DNA from: Eubacterium sp.
GTDB taxonomy: Bacteria > Bacillota > Clostridia > Lachnospirales > Lachnospiraceae
Reading direction: 5' to 3'
DNA: 64,000 nucleotides
Assembly (NCBI GenBank): GCA_017634555.1
Contig: JAGBNF010000046.1
Location: forward strand, 62,001-126,000
Part shown: positions 17,295 through 27,167 of the stretch, one piece after another
Layout: each line of letters starts with the position of its first letter
Position numbering within the stretch: the first letter of the stretch is position 1
Position numbers and translations under genes: made by a program
The notes under the pieces: model-generated
What the model saw: the letters and a program-made list of their open reading frames with translations, nothing else
The model's database searches: none
What the model was told of the DNA's origin: nothing

Positions 17295-18056
17295 ATGAAA
17301 AAATCAATTATTTCGGCAAGGGGACTTAGCAAAAGCTTTGCCCATAACGGCGGACAGGTACATGTGATCAGTGATGCGAACCTTGATATCTATGAGGGCG
17401 ATTTTACCGTGATCATGGGAGCTTCAGGTTCCGGTAAATCAACCATGCTCTATGCACTCAGCGGAATGGACAGAGCAACCGCAGGTGAGGTTATCTTTAA
17501 TGATGAAAATATAGTGGAAATGAGCGAGAAGAAGCTGGCCAGACTCCGCTGCACAGATTTTGGATTTGTGTTCCAGCAGATTCATCTGGTAAGTAATCTT
17601 ACTTTGTTTGAAAATGTAGCGGTTCCCGGATATCTGGATAAGAGCCGTTCTGTAGAGGAAGTCGATTCTTTTGCGGACAGTCTTCTTGAAAAAATGAATA
17701 TTTCCGATATCAAAACCCAACTTCCAGCGCAGTGTTCGGGAGGAGAACAGCAGAGATGTGCTATAGCAAGGGCTCTTATTAATACGCCGGAGCTTGTTTT
17801 TGCGGACGAACCTACAGGAGCACTCAACAGAAAGAATACTGTTGAAGTCCTGGATCTTCTTACGGAGTGTAACCGTGAAGGACAGAGCATCCTCATGGTT
17901 ACCCATGATATGCGTGCAGCGCTCAGGGCAACAAGGCTTCTCTATATCGAAGACGGAAAGATAATCGGAGATATGACACTGCCTCCTTATAAAGCAGAGG
18001 ACGAAAAGAGTCGTGAGACACAGGTAAACTCATGGCTTTCTTCTATGTCCTGGTAG
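17295..18056 (+). CDS. ABC transporter ATP-binding protein (MacB/LolD/BceA type)
   Basis: Cytoplasmic ATPase of the exporter encoded with the permease downstream. The Walker A motif GASGSGKST is at 42-50. The Q loop (FVFQQIHL), the signature CSGGEQQRCAIARAL and Walker B LVFADEPTGAL are intact, as is the switch His in VTHDM. The ATG at 17295 is preceded by AGGAG. The context (response regulator, kinase, ATPase, large permease) resembles antimicrobial-peptide or cell-envelope stress modules. Confidence 0.93.
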   Translation: MKKSIISARGLSKSFAHNGGQVHVISDANLDIYEGDFTVIMGASGSGKSTMLYALSGMDRATAGEVIFNDENIVEMSEKKLARLRCTDFGFVFQQIHLVSNLTLFENVAVPGYLDKSRSVEEVDSFADSLLEKMNISDIKTQLPAQCSGGEQQRCAIARALINTPELVFADEPTGALNRKNTVEVLDLLTECNREGQSILMVTHDMRAALRATRLLYIEDGKIIGDMTLPPYKAEDEKSRETQVNSWLSSMSW

Positions 18057-18066
18057 GAGGTGCACT

Positions 18067-20451
18067 ATGGATGTCATTAAGCTTATCAGATCAAATATCC
18101 GTTATAAGAAGGGGTCCTTCAAAAGTATAATTGTACTTATAATGATAATAGCTCTCTCTGTTTCAACCATTGTCAGTCTTAAAAGAAATTTTCCGAATTC
18201 AATCGAAAGTGCTTATGACCGTAAGTATGATGCGAACATTACTCTGAATATTCAAAAAAGATATTTAACGGATGAAATGTTAGAGGAGCTGAGGAATAAT
18301 CCGCTGGTAAAAGAAGTAATAGTCTGTGATTCACTGCATCCGGATAAATGTACTTACTCCAATGGAAAAGATGTATCTTTCGGTATCAGACTTGTGGCAA
18401 TAAATGATACAGTTGATGCTGTCTGGAATGAAAATGCTACGGCACTTGTCACAGATGTTCCCGAATTATCAAAGGGTGAGATTTATCTTCCAAGAGCCTT
18501 GAAGGATTATGATGATCTTAAGGTCGGAGATACCATGACAGCATATTTTGAAGGTGCGTCCTTTGACTTTACCATTAAGGGTTTTGTGGAAGAGCCGGTC
18601 TGCGGAAGTTCCTTTATGCCGCTTAAGGTACCTTTTATCTGTCAGGAGGATTTTGATGAAATTGCCGAAAACAGAAAGCAGGCAATCGCTGAAAATCCTG
18701 AACTCGCTCCGGACTTAAATGAAATAGTATATATTACAAAAGCGGATGACTGTGATCTTACAGACAGCAAATTTGCTCAGGAAATCAATAAAACTTCGGA
18801 TATAGAAAGCTATGCATCGGGAGTTCTGACCAGATCTGACAGTCTCTATTATCACGGACTTATGCCTGATATAATACTGAACATTTTCATGTCATTTGTA
18901 ATTATCTTAGTAGTTATAGTTTTTGTTGTAATGTCTAACAGCATTTCATCAAGTATTGAAATGAATTATACAGACCTTGGAATTCTGAAGGCGCAGGGCT
19001 TTGATAACAGAAGACTGAAACTCGTATTTCTCGGACAGTATATGCTGGCCGAGGTTATAGGAACTGTTGTGGGATTTATATTATCTGTTCCGGTCATTAT
19101 ATATCTCCCGAGAGCATTCGAAGCAGTTGTGGGTATTAAAATAGTCGGAGGCATTGCTATAGTTCCAAGCATGCTGATCCTTCTGGGAATACTTATCATT
19201 TCAGCGCTTTATATAATGCTCATATCCGAAAAAGTAGGAACGATATCACCTATAAGAGCCGTATCGGGCGGAAGGTGTGAAGTATTTTTTGACAGCAGGA
19301 TGACACTTCCGATAAAGGGAAGAGCTCTTTCTCCGAGTCTTGCCTTCAGGCAGTTTACATCCGGAGGAAAGCGGTATATAGCATCGATATTAATAGCTAC
19401 GCTTCTCGTATTTTTCCTTATGACAATGACGGGAATGACTGATGCCGTATCGTCTGAGAGTGCACAGCGAGCTATGGGTGCTACAAATGAGAATATTACC
19501 GTCTCTATTCAAACGGACGGAAGGAGTCCGGAAAATACGGAATATGTGAGAAGTCAGTTTGAGATTATCGAAAAGATTATCACGGATTATACAGGTATAG
19601 AAGAACGTTATGGCTTTGAGAGCACTTATATGGTATTTAACGGTGAAAAGCTGTACTGCAATATGGCTGATGATGAAGAAGTATTTACTGTTACGAAAGG
19701 ACGTGCACCTCTGTATGCAAACGAAGTTGTTGTGAGTCAGATATATGCGGAGGATATGGGATATAAAATAGGTGATAAAGTTGAAGTATCTTACAATGGA
19801 AGGAAAGATGATTTTGTAATTTCCGGATTTATCACCGATATTGTAAATTCAGGACGATTCTTCGGAATGAACAGTGAAGCAGCATCCTTCTTTATCGATG
19901 ATTTTGTTGTGGAATATGTGGGCTATAAACTTTCGGATCCCGATAAAGCAGAAGATATCAAAGAAAAAATCGAATCCGAGTTGACAGGGGATATTCATGT
20001 ATATATTTATTCGGGTGAAAGTTCCTTCGAAAAAATGATCACAACGATGGCATATTCTATAAAGGCTGTGATATATATTATCTCTGCAATATTTGCTCTT
20101 GTGGTTGTATCCATGATATGTTCGAAAACATTTGTCAGAGAGAAGATAGATATAGGAATATATAAGGCTCTGGGATTTACTTCAAGGAATCTCAGACTGC
20201 AGTTTGCAGTAAGATTTCTTATAGTTGCATTCTTCGGAATCGTAATCGGAACCACGCTGAGCTTGGCATTTTCTGAAAAAATCCTGTCATATCTGCTGAG
20301 AAGCATGGGAATAGTAAACTTCGTTATAGAATACAGATTTATCACAGTATTTCTTCCGATAGCGGCTGTAGCCCTTTGTTATTTCCTGTTTGCATATATG
20401 GCAGCGGGTAAGACCAAGAGGGTTGAAGTAAGAAACCTTATCACAGAATAA
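18067..20451 (+). CDS. FtsX-like ABC transporter permease
   Basis: A 794-residue permease with a first transmembrane helix near 20-37 and a large extracytoplasmic domain to about 270. Helices lie at about 275-305, 325-350 and 365-390. A second half repeats this plan: one helix near 440-460, a soluble domain to about 650, and three terminal helices. This is the duplicated FtsX/MacB_PCD arrangement expected of mechanotransmission-type or peptide-detoxifying exporters. AGGAGG precedes the ATG at 18067, which lies 10 bases after the ATPase stop. The substrate is not evident. Confidence 0.88.
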   Translation: MDVIKLIRSNIRYKKGSFKSIIVLIMIIALSVSTIVSLKRNFPNSIESAYDRKYDANITLNIQKRYLTDEMLEELRNNPLVKEVIVCDSLHPDKCTYSNGKDVSFGIRLVAINDTVDAVWNENATALVTDVPELSKGEIYLPRALKDYDDLKVGDTMTAYFEGASFDFTIKGFVEEPVCGSSFMPLKVPFICQEDFDEIAENRKQAIAENPELAPDLNEIVYITKADDCDLTDSKFAQEINKTSDIESYASGVLTRSDSLYYHGLMPDIILNIFMSFVIILVVIVFVVMSNSISSSIEMNYTDLGILKAQGFDNRRLKLVFLGQYMLAEVIGTVVGFILSVPVIIYLPRAFEAVVGIKIVGGIAIVPSMLILLGILIISALYIMLISEKVGTISPIRAVSGGRCEVFFDSRMTLPIKGRALSPSLAFRQFTSGGKRYIASILIATLLVFFLMTMTGMTDAVSSESAQRAMGATNENITVSIQTDGRSPENTEYVRSQFEIIEKIITDYTGIEERYGFESTYMVFNGEKLYCNMADDEEVFTVTKGRAPLYANEVVVSQIYAEDMGYKIGDKVEVSYNGRKDDFVISGFITDIVNSGRFFGMNSEAASFFIDDFVVEYVGYKLSDPDKAEDIKEKIESELTGDIHVYIYSGESSFEKMITTMAYSIKAVIYIISAIFALVVVSMICSKTFVREKIDIGIYKALGFTSRNLRLQFAVRFLIVAFFGIVIGTTLSLAFSEKILSYLLRSMGIVNFVIEYRFITVFLPIAAVALCYFLFAYMAAGKTKRVEVRNLITE

Positions 20452-20467
20452 CACAATTCGGTATTCC

Positions 20468-20496
20468 TTGACTGAAATGTCATATAGTTTTAAAAT
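20468..20496 (+). promoter_or_regulatory. Sigma-A promoter of the phosphohexomutase gene
   Basis: TTGACT (20468-20473), a 17-base spacer and TAAAAT (20491-20496). Confidence 0.75.
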
Positions 20497-20532
20497 AAAC
20501 ATATCTTTGAATTTTGCGGAGGAGGATTTTGT

Positions 20533-22251
20533 ATGACATATCGTGAGTTATATCAGAGCTGGCTTGATGACCCATATTTCGATGAGGAAACAAAGGCTGA
20601 GCTTAAGAGTATTGAGGGTGATGAAGCTGAAATAGAGGACAGATTTTATCGCAGTCTTGAATTCGGTACAGGTGGTCTCAGAGGCGTTATCGGTGCCGGA
20701 ACAAACAGAATGAATATATATACAGTACGTCAGGCTACTCAGGGACTGGCTAACTATATCGTTGCACACGGCGGACAGGATAAGGGTGTTGCTATCTCAC
20801 ACGACAGCAGAAACTTCTCACCTGAGTTCGCAAGAGAGGCTGCAAGATGTCTCAATGCCAACGGTATCAAGACTTATCTTTTTGAGTCACTCAGACCGAC
20901 TCCTGAGCTTTCATTTGCAGTAAGATACTTTGGATGTATCGCAGGTATCATGGTTACAGCAAGCCATAATCCTCGCGAGTATAACGGATATAAGGTTTAT
21001 TGGGAGGATGGAGCACAGGTAACACCTCCTCATGATACAGGAATCATGGATGAAGTTGCTAAGATCACAGATTTCTCAACTGTTAAGACAATGGATGAGG
21101 ATGATGCAAGATCAGTAGGACTTTTCAATGTTATCGGTTCAGATTTTGATGATAAGTATATCTCACAGGTTAAGGCACAGAGTATCCATCCGGAGATCAT
21201 CCCTGAGATGGCTAAGGATATGAAGATTGTTTATACACCTCTTCATGGAACAGGAAATGTACCGGTAAGACGCGTACTTAAGGATCTTGGATTCACACAG
21301 GTATTCGTTGAGCCACAGCAGAAGATTCCTGACGGAAACTTCCCTACAGTATCTTATCCTAATCCTGAAAGTGCTAAGGCTTGGGAGCTGGCACTTAAGC
21401 TTGCAAAGGAAGTTGATGCAGATATTGTTCTTGCTACAGATCCTGATGCAGACAGACTCGGTGTATATGCAAAGGATACAAAGACAGGTGAGTATGTAAG
21501 CTTTACAGGCAACATGTCCGGAATGCTTATTGCAGAGTACATTTTCAGAGAGAGACTGGCTACAGGTACGATGCCTGAGAATCCGGCTCTCGTTACTACA
21601 ATCGTTACAACAGATCTTGCTAAGGCTATTGCAGATAACTATAATGCTCGCTGTATCGAAGTTCTTACAGGATTTAAGTATATCGGAGAGCAGATCAAGA
21701 TCTTCGAAGATACAGGATGCAACAACTATGTATTCGGTCTTGAGGAGTCTTATGGATGTCTTACAGGAACATACGCAAGAGATAAGGATGCCATCGTTGC
21801 GGTTATGATGCTCTGTGAGGTTGCTGCATTTTGCAAGAAGCAGGGTAAGACACTTTGGGATGCAATGCTCGATCTTTACGAGAAGTACGGTTACTACAAG
21901 GAAGGTCTAGCTACACTTGAGCTTAAGGGTATCGACGGAGCTGCAGAGATTCAGAAGAAGATGCAGGACTTCCGTGAGAATCCACCTAAGGAGCTTGGCG
22001 GATTTAAGGTTCTTGCAACTCGTGATTACAAGGCTGATGAGAGAGTTGATCTTGTTACAGGAGAGAAGACTTCAACAGGTCTTCCTTCATCAAATGTTCT
22101 TTACTATGAGCTTGAGAACAATGCTTGGTGCTGTGTACGTCCTTCCGGAACAGAGCCTAAGATCAAGTTCTACTTCGGTGTAAAGGGCGAGAGCATGGAG
22201 GATGCTGAGGCTAAGGTTGAAAAGCTTAAAGAGGATATGCTCAGCAAATAA
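20533..22251 (+). CDS. pgcA: Phosphoglucomutase / phosphomannomutase (alpha-D-phosphohexomutase)
   Basis: A 572-residue member of the alpha-phosphohexomutase family of the Firmicutes PgcA type. It interconverts glucose-1-phosphate and glucose-6-phosphate, supplying UDP-glucose and glycogen synthesis. It shows GTGGLRG near the N-terminus, the phosphoserine loop TASHNPREYNGYK, the metal loop DPDADRLG, the sugar loop GLEESYG and the phosphate-binding RPSGTEPKIK. Codon use is strongly biased, as in a well-expressed gene. GGAGGAGG precedes the ATG. It is monocistronic between a promoter and a terminator. Confidence 0.94.
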   Translation: MTYRELYQSWLDDPYFDEETKAELKSIEGDEAEIEDRFYRSLEFGTGGLRGVIGAGTNRMNIYTVRQATQGLANYIVAHGGQDKGVAISHDSRNFSPEFAREAARCLNANGIKTYLFESLRPTPELSFAVRYFGCIAGIMVTASHNPREYNGYKVYWEDGAQVTPPHDTGIMDEVAKITDFSTVKTMDEDDARSVGLFNVIGSDFDDKYISQVKAQSIHPEIIPEMAKDMKIVYTPLHGTGNVPVRRVLKDLGFTQVFVEPQQKIPDGNFPTVSYPNPESAKAWELALKLAKEVDADIVLATDPDADRLGVYAKDTKTGEYVSFTGNMSGMLIAEYIFRERLATGTMPENPALVTTIVTTDLAKAIADNYNARCIEVLTGFKYIGEQIKIFEDTGCNNYVFGLEESYGCLTGTYARDKDAIVAVMMLCEVAAFCKKQGKTLWDAMLDLYEKYGYYKEGLATLELKGIDGAAEIQKKMQDFRENPPKELGGFKVLATRDYKADERVDLVTGEKTSTGLPSSNVLYYELENNAWCCVRPSGTEPKIKFYFGVKGESMEDAEAKVEKLKEDMLSK

Positions 22252-22282
22252 TAATAGTAAATATATGTTAATAATATGAATT

Positions 22283-22324
22283 AAAAGCTTCCGATAAGCA
22301 AGTATCGGAAGCTTTTGCTTTTTT
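22283..22324 (+). terminator. Intrinsic terminator after pgcA
   Basis: A 14-bp perfect stem AAAAGCTTCCGATA with TATCGGAAGCTTTT and a 6-nt loop, followed by GCTTTTTT. It shares the GCTTCCGAT core with the terminator at 2691-2716. Confidence 0.92.
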
Positions 22325-22328
22325 GCCC

Positions 22329-22384
22329 TTGACATTCCAAGGTCAAAGGAATAATATTAAACGCGTTTAATTAAACATGTTTAA
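22329..22384 (+). promoter_or_regulatory. Sigma-A promoter with two abutting palindromic operators
   Basis: TTGACA (22329-22334), a 17-base spacer and TAATAT (22352-22357) form the promoter. Directly after the -10 box two perfect 14-bp palindromes abut: TTAAACGCGTTTAA (22357-22370) and TTAAACATGTTTAA (22371-22384). They cover the expected transcription start, a clear repressor layout for the TetR protein encoded next. Confidence 0.85.
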
Positions 22385-22401
22385 AGTTTTAGGAGCTTAA
22401 T

Positions 22402-22980
22402 ATGGACAAGAAGAACGGTGGAACAACAGAAAGAGCCCTGAAGGATGCGGCAAAGAAGCTGCTTCTCAGCTGTGAGGATTTGACCGAAGTCACCGCAAGG
22501 GCAATTACAAAGGAGGCAGGAGTTAATCTCGCAATGATAAATTACTGCTTCGGATCCAAGGAAGCACTCTTTTATGAAGTGTTCCTGGAGCTTGAGGAAG
22601 AGGTAAAAACATGTAAGCCGGAACTGGTGGAAATACTTCAAAGCGATATGAGTCCGAGAGAGAAGCTCATCGAAGGCTACTATCATATGATGACGCTCAT
22701 GCTGAATTATTTCAGTATGTCCCAGGCCGTTGTTAAGTTCTGTGTAATGAATAAAAGGATAGACATGGATGACGGAACTACTGCACTCGTAAAAGAACAT
22801 TTCAAGGGTACCAAGTCTGATGGCGAATGCATGCTGATAGCGTATGAGATAGCAAGCGCTCACGAGCTGCTGGCCCTCAGACATCAGGAGATAAAAGAAA
22901 CCTGTGGCATCGACCTTACAGACGGAGAGGTTCTTCGAAGAGTTATTACCAGAAATATAAACAAATACTTACAGGACTAG
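22402..22980 (+). CDS. TetR/AcrR family repressor of the RND efflux gene
   Basis: A 192-residue regulator with an N-terminal helix-turn-helix (ARAITKEAGVNLAMINYCFG then SKEALF) and a helical ligand domain. It starts 18 bases after two palindromic operators that overlap its own transcription start. It lies 15 bases before the RND gene, so self-repression and joint control of the pump are likely. The inducer is unknown. Confidence 0.92.
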   Translation: MDKKNGGTTERALKDAAKKLLLSCEDLTEVTARAITKEAGVNLAMINYCFGSKEALFYEVFLELEEEVKTCKPELVEILQSDMSPREKLIEGYYHMMTLMLNYFSMSQAVVKFCVMNKRIDMDDGTTALVKEHFKGTKSDGECMLIAYEIASAHELLALRHQEIKETCGIDLTDGEVLRRVITRNINKYLQD

Positions 22981-22995
22981 AAGGAAAGAGTAGAC

Positions 22996-25900
22996 ATGTT
23001 ATCAAAATTCAGTGTAAAAAAACCATATACAGTACTTGTTGCGGTTATAGCGGTAATAGTAATCGGCGTTGTTGCAATTTCGAGAATGACCATGGATCTT
23101 CTGCCGAATATGACACTTCCATATGTTCTCGTTATTACAACAGATCCCGGAGCAAGCCCGACGGAGGTAGAGAGTCAGGTTACCGCTCCGATAGAAGCGA
23201 CACTCGCAACAACCTCGAATCTTAAGAATATTCAGTCTGTATCCTACAACAGTTATTCAACTGTCATTCTGGAATATGAGCAGACATCAAATATGGATTC
23301 CACAATGATAGAGATCCAGCAGGGACTGGATCAGGTTAAGGGAAATCTTCCCGATGCAGCCGGTACACCGATGGTAATCCAGATCAATCCGAATATGATC
23401 CCTATCATGGTTGCTGCGGTTACTGTAGAGGGTGAAGACAGTATAAGAACAGCCGACTATGTGACAAGTGATGTTATCCCTCAGCTTGAAGGTGTAGAGG
23501 GTGTTGCATCCGTTAATGCATCAGGTGGTGTTACAGAGACAATTCAGGTTACACTTAATCAGGATAAGATAGACAAGCTGAATAAGAGAATCAGCAAGGC
23601 AATCGATGAGCAGTTTAAGGATGCCGAGGCTGAGCTGAAACAGAATAAACAGAAGCTGGAGGATGGAAAGAGTGAGCTTGAATCGGGAAAGCAGCAGGCA
23701 GCAAATCAGCTTGCGGCAGGACAGACAGAGCTTCAGACTCAAAAGGCACAGCTTTATGCGACAGCAGGTGATATGGATCAAAACCTCACAGTGCTTCAGG
23801 CAGGAAAAGCTCTTCTTGAGCAGGTGATAGGAACTGTAAATTCACTTACAGCTGAGATTCCGGGAATCAAGGCAGATATAGAATCACTCAGATCCCTCAT
23901 CGGTCTTGTGGATAATGGAATCATGACACCGGATCAGTTCCTTGAGGCAAACGGCTTTGATATAAATACAGCAAGACAGAGACTTCTCGAAAGAGAGGCT
24001 AAGCTGCTTCAGACTTATCTCGCAATAAGAAATCAGACCGAACAGGTTGCGGCAAAATATAATATAGATCTCAGCAGGATTCCGGTGGACAGAATAGATG
24101 CACTCCTTACTCAGATAGGAAATGTGCAGAACATGATCGCAAATACGAATGCGTCTATCGGTGATGCTACCGAAAGCCTGAAGGAATTTGTTCAGGATAT
24201 CGACAGTCAGCTTCTGGAGCTTGAAAACTCTATGGATGTAAGCGGCATAGTAACCGCACTTTCCACTGCACTGACTCAGGTAAATGTGGGAATCGAAACC
24301 ATCAAGAGTGCCAAGACTCAGATAGATGAAGGAAAGCTTCAGCTTAATGAGGCATCCATGATGCTGAACAAGAATCAGATACTGGGTGAGCTTCAGCTGG
24401 CTCAGGCAGAGTCACAGATCATGCTGGGTGAATCCGGAATTACACAGGCGGAAGCGTCTATAGATAAGGCGAAGGAGGATGCGCATAAGGAAGCGGATCT
24501 TAACAGCATTCTTTCTCTTGATACAGTTAACGGAATCCTCATCGCTCAGAATTTCGATATGCCTGCAGGCTATGCTGGAGAATACCTGATCAGAGTCGGT
24601 GAAGATGTTGACAGCCTTGAAGACTTAAACGATATGGTTCTTATCGATCTCGGAATGGATGGAGTAGATGAGATAAGACTTTCGGATATCGCTGATGTGG
24701 AGCTTGTCAATGATTCCGATTCCGTATATGCAAAGGTTAACGGTGGAAATGCACTCCTTCTCACATTTGAAAAGCAGACAGGCTTTTCTACAGGTGAAGT
24801 AACAGATAATATTCTTGAGAGATTTGATATCCTTGAGAGAAACCTTGATAAGGAAGTAAAGTTCGCTGTCCTTATGGATCAGGGTGTTTATATAGATATG
24901 ATCGTTAAGTCGATAGCACAGAACATGCTTGTTGGTGCGGCGCTGGCGGTACTTATACTCATCATATTCCTGAGAGATATAAAGCCGACTATCATTATCG
25001 CATGTGCTATCCCGCTTTCGGTAATCTTTGCCATAGTACTCATGTACTTTACGGGAATAACACTTAATATCATCTCAATGTCAGGTCTGACGCTGGGTAT
25101 AGGAATGCTCGTGGATAACTCCATAGTCGTTATCGAAAACATTTATCGACTCCGCAAGGAGGAGAAGATGTCCATCAAGAAGGCGGCGGTTTACGGTGCA
25201 AGTCAGGTTGCGGGAGCTATCACAGCATCTACACTTACCACTATGTGCGTTTTCCTTCCGATCGTATTTACAGAAGGTATGACCAGACAGCTTTTCGTGG
25301 ATATGGGTCTTACCATAGCCTATACACTTACAGCCAGTCTTATCGTAGCACTTACACTTGTTCCGGCGATGGCACAGGGTATGCTTAAGAAGACAGGAAA
25401 GACCAAGGAGGCAAAGGGAAAATTCTACGATCTTTTCGGAAGCTTTATAAAGCTTTCGCTGAAGCTTAAGCCGATCGTTTTCCTTGTAGTTATAGGATTA
25501 CTTGCAGGAAGTATATATCTGTCACTTTCAAAGGGTACAGCATTCTTCCCTGAAATGACGAGTACACAGGTTACGGTTACACTGTCTGTACCTGATGGTG
25601 AAGAAAAGACCTTCGAGGAAATGACAGGCTACTCGGATACACTTATGGAAAGAGTCCTGACCATGGATGATGTAACTACAGTGGGCGCAATGATGGGAAC
25701 AGGATCACTGCTCAGCGGTATGGGACAGGCATCCGGTGACAATGTTACTATGTATGTACTTATCGATGAGCAGTCTAAGATATCAAATGAAGAGATATCA
25801 AAGAAAATCATGGATTTCGGAAATGATCTGGACTGTGATATAAAGGTAGATACATCGATGATGGATATGTCGATGCTTACGGGAAGCGGAATCAAGGTTC

Positions 25901-27015
25901 AGATTAAGGGTAGAGATCTTGATAAGCTTACTGAACTTGCTGACGAAGTAGCCGAAAAGGTTGAAGGTATTGATGGAATCAAGAGTGTCGATAACGGAAT
26001 CGGTGAATTGTCGGATGAGCTTATGATATCCGTTGATAAGAAGAAGGCTGCAAAGTACGGTATGACGGTGGCTCAGGTGTTCCAGCTTGTAGCTGCGGAG
26101 CTTGCGGATACACAGTCCATGACAAGCATTACAACAGATATTAAAGATATTAAGGTATATGTAAATACAGACAGTCAGACGGATGTCACCATCGATGATA
26201 TCAAGAAGCTGACATTTGAATATACGGATAAGATATCGGGTGATAAGGAAACAGTCCATATATCGGATATAGTTACATTTACCGAGAAGGGCGAGATGAA
26301 ATCCATCAGCAGAGATGCACAGGTGAGATACATCGAGGTTTCTGCCGAGCTTGAAGACGGCTATAACATAGGTATCATCGGAGGTGAGGTTTCCGATATC
26401 ATCAAGCAGATAAATATACCGGAGGGCTATTCCATAAAGACCACCGGTGAGGATGAGACCATCAATGAAGCAATGAATCAGGTGCTTCTCATGCTCCTGC
26501 TTGCGGTAATATTGATCTACCTCATCATGGTAGCTCAGTTCCAGAGCCTTCTTTCACCGTTCATTATCATGTTTACAATACCTCTCGCATTTACGGGTGG
26601 TTTCGCTGCACTGTACTTTTCAAATAATGAGATTAGTATCATTGCGATGGTCGGCTTCGTAATGCTGTCGGGTATCATAGTTAATAACGGTATCGTGCTG
26701 ATCGACTATATCAATCAGCTGAGACGTGAGGGCTGGACAAAGAAGGATGCCATAGTTGAAGCATCCAGAACAAGACTCAGGCCGGTTCTTATGACCGCGC
26801 TTACCACCATTATTTCCATGTCGACCATGGCAGTCGGAATGGGCCGTGGTACGGAAATGTCCCAGCCTATGGCAATCGTTGTTGTAGGAGGACTTATCTA
26901 CGGAACACTGCTCACCCTCGTTGTGGTTCCTTGTATATATGATGCAATTCATAAGGAAAAGGATATGAGAGAGGAAGATATCGATGCGCCGGATGACGAT
27001 GAGTCAGAGGCATAA
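22996..27015 (+). CDS. RND (AcrB-like) efflux transporter with large coiled-coil insertion
   Basis: A 1339-residue proton-driven exporter of the HAE-type RND superfamily. TM1 is at about 12-30 and is followed by the porter motif LLPNMTLPYV. The transmembrane block at about 645-790 contains LTLGIGMLVDNSIVVIENI and the VALTLVP segment. A second porter half follows, and a final block near 1150-1310 contains GIIVNNGIVLIDYIN and ASRTRLRPVLMTA. Typical length is about 1000-1070. The excess is a Gln/Glu/Lys-rich coiled-coil insertion of about 190-500, between DKLNKR and the conserved NSILSLDTVNGILIAQNFDMPAG segment. The C-terminal tail is acidic. No membrane fusion protein or outer-membrane factor lies nearby, consistent with a Gram-positive cell. 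Confidence 0.92.
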   Translation: MLSKFSVKKPYTVLVAVIAVIVIGVVAISRMTMDLLPNMTLPYVLVITTDPGASPTEVESQVTAPIEATLATTSNLKNIQSVSYNSYSTVILEYEQTSNMDSTMIEIQQGLDQVKGNLPDAAGTPMVIQINPNMIPIMVAAVTVEGEDSIRTADYVTSDVIPQLEGVEGVASVNASGGVTETIQVTLNQDKIDKLNKRISKAIDEQFKDAEAELKQNKQKLEDGKSELESGKQQAANQLAAGQTELQTQKAQLYATAGDMDQNLTVLQAGKALLEQVIGTVNSLTAEIPGIKADIESLRSLIGLVDNGIMTPDQFLEANGFDINTARQRLLEREAKLLQTYLAIRNQTEQVAAKYNIDLSRIPVDRIDALLTQIGNVQNMIANTNASIGDATESLKEFVQDIDSQLLELENSMDVSGIVTALSTALTQVNVGIETIKSAKTQIDEGKLQLNEASMMLNKNQILGELQLAQAESQIMLGESGITQAEASIDKAKEDAHKEADLNSILSLDTVNGILIAQNFDMPAGYAGEYLIRVGEDVDSLEDLNDMVLIDLGMDGVDEIRLSDIADVELVNDSDSVYAKVNGGNALLLTFEKQTGFSTGEVTDNILERFDILERNLDKEVKFAVLMDQGVYIDMIVKSIAQNMLVGAALAVLILIIFLRDIKPTIIIACAIPLSVIFAIVLMYFTGITLNIISMSGLTLGIGMLVDNSIVVIENIYRLRKEEKMSIKKAAVYGASQVAGAITASTLTTMCVFLPIVFTEGMTRQLFVDMGLTIAYTLTASLIVALTLVPAMAQGMLKKTGKTKEAKGKFYDLFGSFIKLSLKLKPIVFLVVIGLLAGSIYLSLSKGTAFFPEMTSTQVTVTLSVPDGEEKTFEEMTGYSDTLMERVLTMDDVTTVGAMMGTGSLLSGMGQASGDNVTMYVLIDEQSKISNEEISKKIMDFGNDLDCDIKVDTSMMDMSMLTGSGIKVQIKGRDLDKLTELADEVAEKVEGIDGIKSVDNGIGELSDELMISVDKKKAAKYGMTVAQVFQLVAAELADTQSMTSITTDIKDIKVYVNTDSQTDVTIDDIKKLTFEYTDKISGDKETVHISDIVTFTEKGEMKSISRDAQVRYIEVSAELEDGYNIGIIGGEVSDIIKQINIPEGYSIKTTGEDETINEAMNQVLLMLLLAVILIYLIMVAQFQSLLSPFIIMFTIPLAFTGGFAALYFSNNEISIIAMVGFVMLSGIIVNNGIVLIDYINQLRREGWTKKDAIVEASRTRLRPVLMTALTTIISMSTMAVGMGRGTEMSQPMAIVVVGGLIYGTLLTLVVVPCIYDAIHKEKDMREEDIDAPDDDESEA

Positions 27016-27062
27016 GACCGGCTTGTGACGGCAGAGGATACATTTTAAATAATCATGATTCG

Positions 27063-27109
27063 GGGATTGCTTCATTTTAAAATAAATGTAGCAATCCCTG
27101 TGTTGTTTT
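27063..27109 (+). terminator. Likely terminator hairpin after the RND gene
   Basis: GGGATTGC with GCAATCCC (27063-27070 with 27091-27098), plus an inner CATTT with AAATG, makes a long stem. The following tract (TGTGTTGTTTT) is only moderately T-rich. Confidence 0.6.
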
Positions 27110-27167
27110 GTGGTACAATATGTAACAATCCGTTGGTGTAAGAACATGAGTAAGGAAGATGATCGTT

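Noticed and set aside
15375-20451. Classic BceRS-BceAB bacitracin module
   Set aside because: The kinase has a roughly 55-residue extracytoplasmic segment and a HAMP-like linker, unlike the short-loop BceS type, and the permease is a duplicated FtsX form of 794 residues; I therefore call it only a two-component/ABC exporter unit.
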